Shown here piece after piece: positions 6,511 to 10,275 of a DNA stretch of 10,275 nucleotides. Numbering within the stretch: position 1 is the first letter of the stretch; each line of letters begins with the position of its first letter. The stretch is from Deltaproteobacteria bacterium. Lineage in GTDB: Bacteria; Desulfobacterota; Syntrophia; Syntrophales; UBA2210. Both the position numbers and the translations under genes were made by a program. The stretch is taken from the NCBI GenBank assembly GCA_016934695.1, contig JAFGSH010000025.1, positions 1 through 10,275 of the forward strand. Reading direction: 5' to 3'. The notes under the pieces were generated by a model that saw nothing but the letters and a program-made list of their open reading frames with translations, was not told where the DNA came from and did not search any database.

Positions 6511-7605
6511 TTAACCGCCTCTGATGAACTCGTCGGTCATCCGATACGCGTCATCATCGGCATGCTGCCGCGGCGGATGCTTGCAGAAGTAAGCCGACGG
6601 CCCCTCCAGCACCCCTCCCTGTCCGCGGTCGAGGGCGAGCTTGACGCAGCGGACGGCATCTATCGCCACGCCCGCCGAGTTCGGCGAATCCTCGACGGAG
6701 AGGCGCAGTTCGAGGTTCATCGGTATGTCGCCGAAGATGCTCCCCTCCATGCGCAGAAAGCAGACCTTGTTGTCCTTCTGCCACGGGATATAATCGCTGG
6801 GACCGATGTGGATATTCTCATCGGCCAGGCGGCTGCCCGCCACCGATTGAACGGCCTCGGTCTTCGATTCCCTCTTCGACTTCAGACGATGGCGGTTGAG
6901 CATATTGAGAAAATCGGTATTCCCGCCGGTATTGATCTGGTAGGTCCGATCGAGCCTTACCCCCCTCTTTCTGAAGAGGTCGGTAAGGACCCGGTGCGTG
7001 ATGGTGGCGCCGAGCTGCGACTTGATGTCGTCGCCGACGATCGGGATCCCCCTTTCCGCGAAACGCCCGGCCCACCCGGGATCGCTGGCGATAAAGGCGG
7101 GCATGTTGTTGATGAAGGCAACATCCGCCTCCAGGGCGCACTGCGCGTAGAAGCGCGCCGCCTCCTCAGAACCGACCGGCATGTAATTCAAGAGGATCTG
7201 CGCGCCGCTCTCCCTGAGCGCCGCAACGACGGCCTCCATATCCGGTTCGGGGTCACCGGCGGGGGAGAAGGTATATTTCTCTCCATATTCCTTCATATGG
7301 TCGGAGACACCGTCCAGGATCCTGCCCATGCGGACCGTCACACCGGAGGGAGGAAGATCGGGATAAAAGACGGCGGTGCAATTCGGGGGGGCAAAGACGG
7401 CCTCGTGGAGGTCCCTGCCGACCTTTCGCCTGTCGATATCGAAGGCCGCAACCACCTCGATGTCTCCCGGTTCGTACCCGCCGATATTCCAATGCATCAG
7501 ACCGACGGCATCCCCGGATGTTCTCTCTCTATAGTAATAGATCCCCTGGATCAGCGAACTGGCGCAGTTCCCGACTCCCGCCAGTGCTATCTTGATCGTA
7601 CCCAC
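6511..7605 (-). CDS. ino1: myo-Inositol-1-phosphate synthase (actinobacterial/archaeal short type, 364 aa)
   Basis: Converts glucose-6-phosphate to 1L-myo-inositol-1-phosphate by an internal NAD-dependent oxidation, aldol cyclisation and reduction; cytoplasmic. Visible are the NAD-binding start IALAGVGNCASSLIQG (residues about 5-21), LLNYMPVGSE (138-147), GDDIKSQLGATITHR (191-205), INTGGNTDFLNM (224-235), HIGPSDYIPWQKDNKVCF (266-283) and LRLSVEDSPNSAGVAIDAVR (300-319). These include the lysine-rich active-site segments of the family. The length matches the roughly 360-residue prokaryotic form, not the roughly 530-residue eukaryotic one. The start is GTG at 7605-7603, with GGGAGG about 8 bases upstream and the Rossmann strand beginning at once. 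It is divergent from the CDP-alcohol phosphatidyltransferase across 257 bp, which points to inositol lipid synthesis rather than osmolyte or mycothiol synthesis; this is inference. Confidence 0.95.
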   Translation of the reverse strand: MGTIKIALAGVGNCASSLIQGIYYYRERTSGDAVGLMHWNIGGYEPGDIEVVAAFDIDRRKVGRDLHEAVFAPPNCTAVFYPDLPPSGVTVRMGRILDGVSDHMKEYGEKYTFSPAGDPEPDMEAVVAALRESGAQILLNYMPVGSEEAARFYAQCALEADVAFINNMPAFIASDPGWAGRFAERGIPIVGDDIKSQLGATITHRVLTDLFRKRGVRLDRTYQINTGGNTDFLNMLNRHRLKSKRESKTEAVQSVAGSRLADENIHIGPSDYIPWQKDNKVCFLRMEGSIFGDIPMNLELRLSVEDSPNSAGVAIDAVRCVKLALDRGQGGVLEGPSAYFCKHPPRQHADDDAYRMTDEFIRGG

Positions 7606-7862
7606 AACACCTGCCTCCCGACAGCCGAAAACCCGTTACAACCTCCGACAGACATCCGACCGGCCGACCATGATAATACATCAAGAGACCGGAAATGAAA
7701 ACCAAAAGGTATCTCTCCGCCCCCGGATCGCCTGCGAACTCCGGCGGCGATCCACCCGTCCGCGGCGGGAACTCACCAGGTCCGTTTATTGATTTTTACC
7801 GCCATTTCAAGTAATAAAGGATATACGGAACCAGCGGCACCTTCCACCGGGCGGTCAACGAT
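7606..7862. promoter_or_regulatory. Divergent promoter region between ino1 and the phosphatidyltransferase
   Basis: This 257-bp spacer must carry the start signals of both divergent genes. On the plus strand TTGATT (7789-7794) and TAATAA (7812-7817), exactly 17 bases apart, make a modest sigma-70 candidate for the phosphatidyltransferase. On the minus strand TATTAT (7678-7673) is a possible -10 for ino1 without a clear -35. A perfect 8-bp inverted repeat lies between them and is listed separately. Confidence 0.45.
7725..7753. promoter_or_regulatory. 8-bp inverted repeat in the ino1/phosphatidyltransferase spacer
   Basis: GGATCGCC (7725-7732) and GGCGATCC (7746-7753) are perfect inverted copies separated by 13 bases; centre-to-centre spacing is 21 bases, two helical turns. 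It lies upstream of the plus-strand promoter candidate and of ino1, so one dimeric regulator could control both genes. A hairpin role is also possible. Confidence 0.4.
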
Positions 7863-8534
7863 ATGACGGCGAGAGAGCGGCTTCTCAAGATATACTACCT
7901 CCTCATGGAGCGGTTGTTCGGACCGCTGGCGCGCCCGTCCGTCTCGCCGAATACAATATCTCTCGTTTCTCTGGCCGCATCGTTTGCCGCCTGCATCCTG
8001 TACGCCCGCGGGACCTTCTTCGCCGGGGGCCTTGTCCTGCTCCTCTCCGGGTTCCTCGACACCCTCGACGGGACGATCGCCCGCCTGGCGGGACGGTCGA
8101 CGCGATTCGGAGCGCTCCTCGATTCCGTACTCGACCGCTACGCCGATTTTTTCGTCTTTGCCGGGCTTATGGTATACTACCGGTACCACTGGATGTTTTT
8201 CGTCATCATCCTGGCGATCCTCGGTTCCTTCATGGTGAGCTACGTGAAGGCGCGGGCGGAATCTCTCGGGGAACTGCCCGTCGTGGGTCTCATGCAGCGT
8301 CCGGAACGGCTCCTGCTGATCGTGGCGGGGTCCTTCCTGACCGTGCCGGCATCGTGGCATGACCCCCGCTGGGAGGAGTGCCCCGTCATCGCCGTCCTGT
8401 GTCTCCTCTCCGTTCTGACCAACACGACGGCCCTGCACCGCCTCCTGGCCGCGAGGCAGGAACTCTCCCGGCAGGAAGAGAGAGGAGAGACTACCGGTGT
8501 CCGCCCCCGGGCGGGGCGGGACGGTGGCAGCTAA
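7863..8534 (+). CDS. CDP-alcohol phosphatidyltransferase, probable phosphatidylinositol-phosphate synthase type (223 aa)
   Basis: Integral membrane enzyme that moves a phosphatidyl group from a CDP-linked lipid to an alcohol; with ino1 next door, inositol-1-phosphate is the likely acceptor. The full family signature is present: D66-x2-D69-G70-x2-A73-R74, then G83, D87 and D91, the metal-binding and catalytic residues. About five or six hydrophobic segments are visible (residues about 30-50, 51-66, 93-107, 109-127, 148-162, 173-187). SYVKARAE (126-133) and RPERL (146-150) resemble phosphatidylinositol- or archaetidylinositol-phosphate synthases more than PgsA glycerophosphate enzymes. The C-terminal 30 residues are hydrophilic. 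The ATG at 7863 lacks a strong ribosome binding site, but the frame has no earlier start after the stop at 7815; Met15 (7905) is a less likely alternative. It is the only plus-strand gene. Acceptor specificity is inferred. Confidence 0.87.
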   Translation: MTARERLLKIYYLLMERLFGPLARPSVSPNTISLVSLAASFAACILYARGTFFAGGLVLLLSGFLDTLDGTIARLAGRSTRFGALLDSVLDRYADFFVFAGLMVYYRYHWMFFVIILAILGSFMVSYVKARAESLGELPVVGLMQRPERLLLIVAGSFLTVPASWHDPRWEECPVIAVLCLLSVLTNTTALHRLLAARQELSRQEERGETTGVRPRAGRDGGS

Positions 8535-8618
8535 CGGCGCTTCCCTCCATCGGGGATCCGTTGTCTTCACGTTTCCTGCTCTCCAAAGAATCTCTCTCAA
8601 CCCTTCCATCCTGCCGGG

Positions 8619-9365
8619 TCACGGAAGGCTGTCGTTCAGAGACAGGGGCCCTTCGGGCCGATCGGAATCCGCGTCCGAGCCGCCGTTTTTCTTCCTGAAA
8701 AGGGCCTCTATGTCGGCATCGGGATCGTCCAGCTTCGCCCGTATGATCATCGCGAGACCCTCCGCCACCACATGGGGCTTCTGGCCGACCCTGTACTGGA
8801 TATCTATGGTCATCAAGGTCATGGCGGTCCTGACCTCCGTCAGACTGAGGGAAACACCGTGGACCACCGTCCCGGACCTCCCGGTCCCCAGGATACCGAA
8901 TCTGGTCCTGCCGGCGACGACATGGCCGGAGATCATCGCCCGGGCGCCCAGAGTTTCACACGTCCGGAGCATCTGCCCCGTGTAGTAGTTGCCGTTGACG
9001 ACGGGCTTCTCCTCGACCCTTTGTATATCATCCGCGTCGTAGACACGGAACCCCTTGAGCATCAACCGCATCGCGAGATTGTCTCCGACGACCGCCTCGA
9101 TATCACCGATCCTCCCGCAGGGCTCGACGAGGCTCTCCTTCCCCATGAAGATAGCAATCCCCGTAATCTCCCGGGCCGATTCCTTGGTCAGGTCCTCGTG
9201 CACCCTGATCAGGATCTGGGCGTTTTCGATGGATTGGTACACCATCGTCCCCCAATTGACGGCCGTCGTCGGCACGCTTACCATCGAAAGGGTCGAGGCG
9301 CACCCGGAGGCCAGCAGCAGGGCCGACGCACAGAGGACGGCCAGGCATCTTTGCGCAGGATTCAA
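8619..9365 (-). CDS. Secreted lipoprotein with CsgG/LpoB-like body (248 aa)
   Basis: Function unknown. The chosen TTG start (9365-9363) has AGGAGG 8 bases upstream and directly yields a lipoprotein signal peptide: MNPAQR, a hydrophobic core, then LLLASGC with Cys22 as the likely lipidation site. An upstream TTG at 9434 would put 23 polar residues ahead of the signal and is rejected. The mature part has an N-terminal conserved block (AIFMGKESLVEPCGRIGD), then AMRLMLKGFRVYDADDIQRV, ARAMISGHVVAGRTRFGI and VSLSLTEVRTAMTLMTIDI. This order (multimer-forming helix, Gly-Phe strand, ISG strand, signal-transfer strands) resembles CsgG/LpoB/FlgT-type periplasmic lipoproteins, a loose fold-level impression. 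The last 30 residues are charged and disordered-looking. It lies 79 bp after the flavoprotein gene on the same strand, possibly co-transcribed, and converges with the phosphatidyltransferase. Confidence 0.82.
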   Translation of the reverse strand: MNPAQRCLAVLCASALLLASGCASTLSMVSVPTTAVNWGTMVYQSIENAQILIRVHEDLTKESAREITGIAIFMGKESLVEPCGRIGDIEAVVGDNLAMRLMLKGFRVYDADDIQRVEEKPVVNGNYYTGQMLRTCETLGARAMISGHVVAGRTRFGILGTGRSGTVVHGVSLSLTEVRTAMTLMTIDIQYRVGQKPHVVAEGLAMIIRAKLDDPDADIEALFRKKNGGSDADSDRPEGPLSLNDSLP

Positions 9366-9444
9366 GGGAATGTCCTCCTCACCCGGGGCACCGTATACGG
9401 CATCCGCTGCCGATTCTCTGGACGCGAGCGGCAATGGAGAGAGG

Positions 9445-10275
9445 CTATACCTTCAGGGAATTCAACCTTCCCAGCGTCTCATCCGCCTCCGCGATGATCC
9501 GTTCGATCAGTTCCTGTACCGTGGGGATATCGGTAATCGCGCCGCAGCACTGTCCGGCAAAGAGGATCCCTCCCTCGACATCCCCCTCGTTGAGCGCCTT
9601 CATATGCTTCATGTTCCCCACGGCCTGCCGGGCCAGCACCATGAGCGGGTGTCCCTCTTCGGCCCGTACCATCTCGATGGACAGTCCCACAAACTTGAGA
9701 AATGACATCTTGAAGAGCCTCTTGACCAGGAGCGCTCCCTTGATCGACTCGATGATCGGGAACCCCCGTTTGGTCATCGCCTCGGCCCCTTTCGTCTTCA
9801 GGACCCTGCCGTCCATCCCGTCGAAGACGTTGCCGTAGAGGGTGTCCTGTTCCGTGGCCTGCAGGCAGAGCTGTTTGAAGTTGTCATGCACCATGCTTTC
9901 CTGGGTCAACATGAACCGGCTCCCCATCGATATGCCGTCGGCCCCCAGGGCAAGCGCCGCCGCCAGGCCCTGGCCGTTGTAGAATCCTCCTGCCGCAATG
10001 AGGGGAACGTCTACCATGCAGGCCACCAGAGGGACCAGGACCGCCGATGTGGCCGCTGCTCCGTGAGCCGCCGCCTCGTGGCCCGTTATAATCAGGGCGT
10101 CGCATCCCATCTGGACCGCGCGCGTCGCGTGCTTCGCGATGGCGATCGTGCCGATCACCTTGCCGCCGTAGGCGTGGACGTCGTCGACGAACCAGGGTTT
10201 TCCCAGAGAATAGTTGATGAAGGGGACCTTCTCTTCGATGGCGATCTCGATATTCTCCTTGGCGCCGGGCCCCAC
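9445..10275 (-). CDS. Nitronate monooxygenase/FabK-like flavoprotein, C-terminal 277 residues, cut by window edge
   Basis: FMN TIM-barrel enzyme of the nitronate monooxygenase (2-nitropropane dioxygenase)/FabK enoyl-ACP reductase family. Visible are ALIITGHEAAAHG, whose second histidine aligns with the catalytic His of nitronate monooxygenases, and the FMN-phosphate segments PLIAAGGFYNGQGLAAALAL and GADGISMGSRFMLT. The C-terminal GQCCGAITDIPTVQELIERI is also typical. The N-terminal part with the first FMN-contacting strands lies past base 10275; the frame is open to the edge and the GTG at 10275 is not taken as the start. FabK and nitronate monooxygenase cannot be separated without the missing part. 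Many anaerobes carry several paralogues with unknown substrates near lipid or acyl-CoA genes. The lipoprotein gene follows after 79 bp. Confidence 0.88.
   Translation of the reverse strand: MGPGAKENIEIAIEEKVPFINYSLGKPWFVDDVHAYGGKVIGTIAIAKHATRAVQMGCDALIITGHEAAAHGAAATSAVLVPLVACMVDVPLIAAGGFYNGQGLAAALALGADGISMGSRFMLTQESMVHDNFKQLCLQATEQDTLYGNVFDGMDGRVLKTKGAEAMTKRGFPIIESIKGALLVKRLFKMSFLKFVGLSIEMVRAEEGHPLMVLARQAVGNMKHMKALNEGDVEGGILFAGQCCGAITDIPTVQELIERIIAEADETLGRLNSLKV

Noticed and set aside
7773..8609. A 278-codon minus-strand frame opposite the phosphatidyltransferase gene.
   Set aside because: The plus-strand frame has the complete CDP-alcohol phosphatidyltransferase signature and membrane segments; the antisense product is Arg/Glu/Gly-rich and featureless.
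8645..8659. Small GC hairpin GGCCC-TTC-GGGCC near the lipoprotein stop, a possible terminator, adjoining AGAGACAGGGG (8638-8648), which matches the left arm of the 6367 palindrome.
   Set aside because: It lies inside the lipoprotein coding sequence, has no U tract, and the matching 11 bases lack the second arm, so it is neither a convincing terminator nor a second repeat copy.
9363..9434. Longer form of the lipoprotein starting from TTG at 9434.
   Set aside because: It would bury the signal peptide behind 23 polar residues and has no ribosome binding site as good as the one before the TTG at 9365.

Overview
The window looks like a chromosomal segment from an anaerobic, fatty- or aromatic-acid-metabolising bacterium of the Desulfobacterota/former Deltaproteobacteria type (Syntrophus-like or sulfate-reducer-like). 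This rests on gene content only: a long-form acyl-CoA dehydrogenase beside a thiolase, an NDP-forming acyl-CoA synthetase alpha-type protein, and a PAS-LuxR regulator of a kind common in that group. The DNA is GC-rich with strong third-position GC bias, which produces long antisense open frames that are not genes. No phage, IS, CRISPR, rRNA or tRNA signature was seen.

Layout, right to left, because all genes but one are on the minus strand. (a) 9445-10275: C-terminal 277 codons of a nitronate monooxygenase/FabK-like flavoprotein, followed by a secreted lipoprotein (8619-9365) with a TTG start and a CsgG/LpoB-like look. (b) 7863-8534, the only plus-strand gene: a CDP-alcohol phosphatidyltransferase. 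It is divergent across a 257-bp spacer from an inositol-1-phosphate synthase (6511-7605, minus). The pair could make inositol-1-phosphate and attach it to a CDP-activated lipid, giving a phosphatidylinositol-type lipid. (c) 6201-6510: noncoding, with a 12-bp perfect hairpin that looks like a REP-type repeat. (d) 1-6200: a catabolic block reading SDR dehydrogenase, acyl-CoA synthetase alpha-type protein, PAS-LuxR regulator, acyl-CoA dehydrogenase, thiolase (cut by the window edge).

Working together, block (d) has the parts of a beta-oxidation-like route: CoA-thioester formation or cleavage (synthetase alpha, whose ATP-grasp beta partner is not here), dehydrogenation (ACAD), hydroxyacyl oxidation (SDR) and thiolysis (thiolase). 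A PAS sensor with a LuxR helix-turn-helix sits in the middle, just upstream of the ACAD-thioesterifying pair, and is the obvious candidate controller. An enoyl-CoA hydratase is not visible. The substrate cannot be read from the sequence.

Nothing here is clearly a wholly new system. The points most worth following are the inositol-lipid pair, the beta-less synthetase, the REP-like hairpin, and a 9-bp motif shared by the upstream regions of the SDR and ACAD genes.
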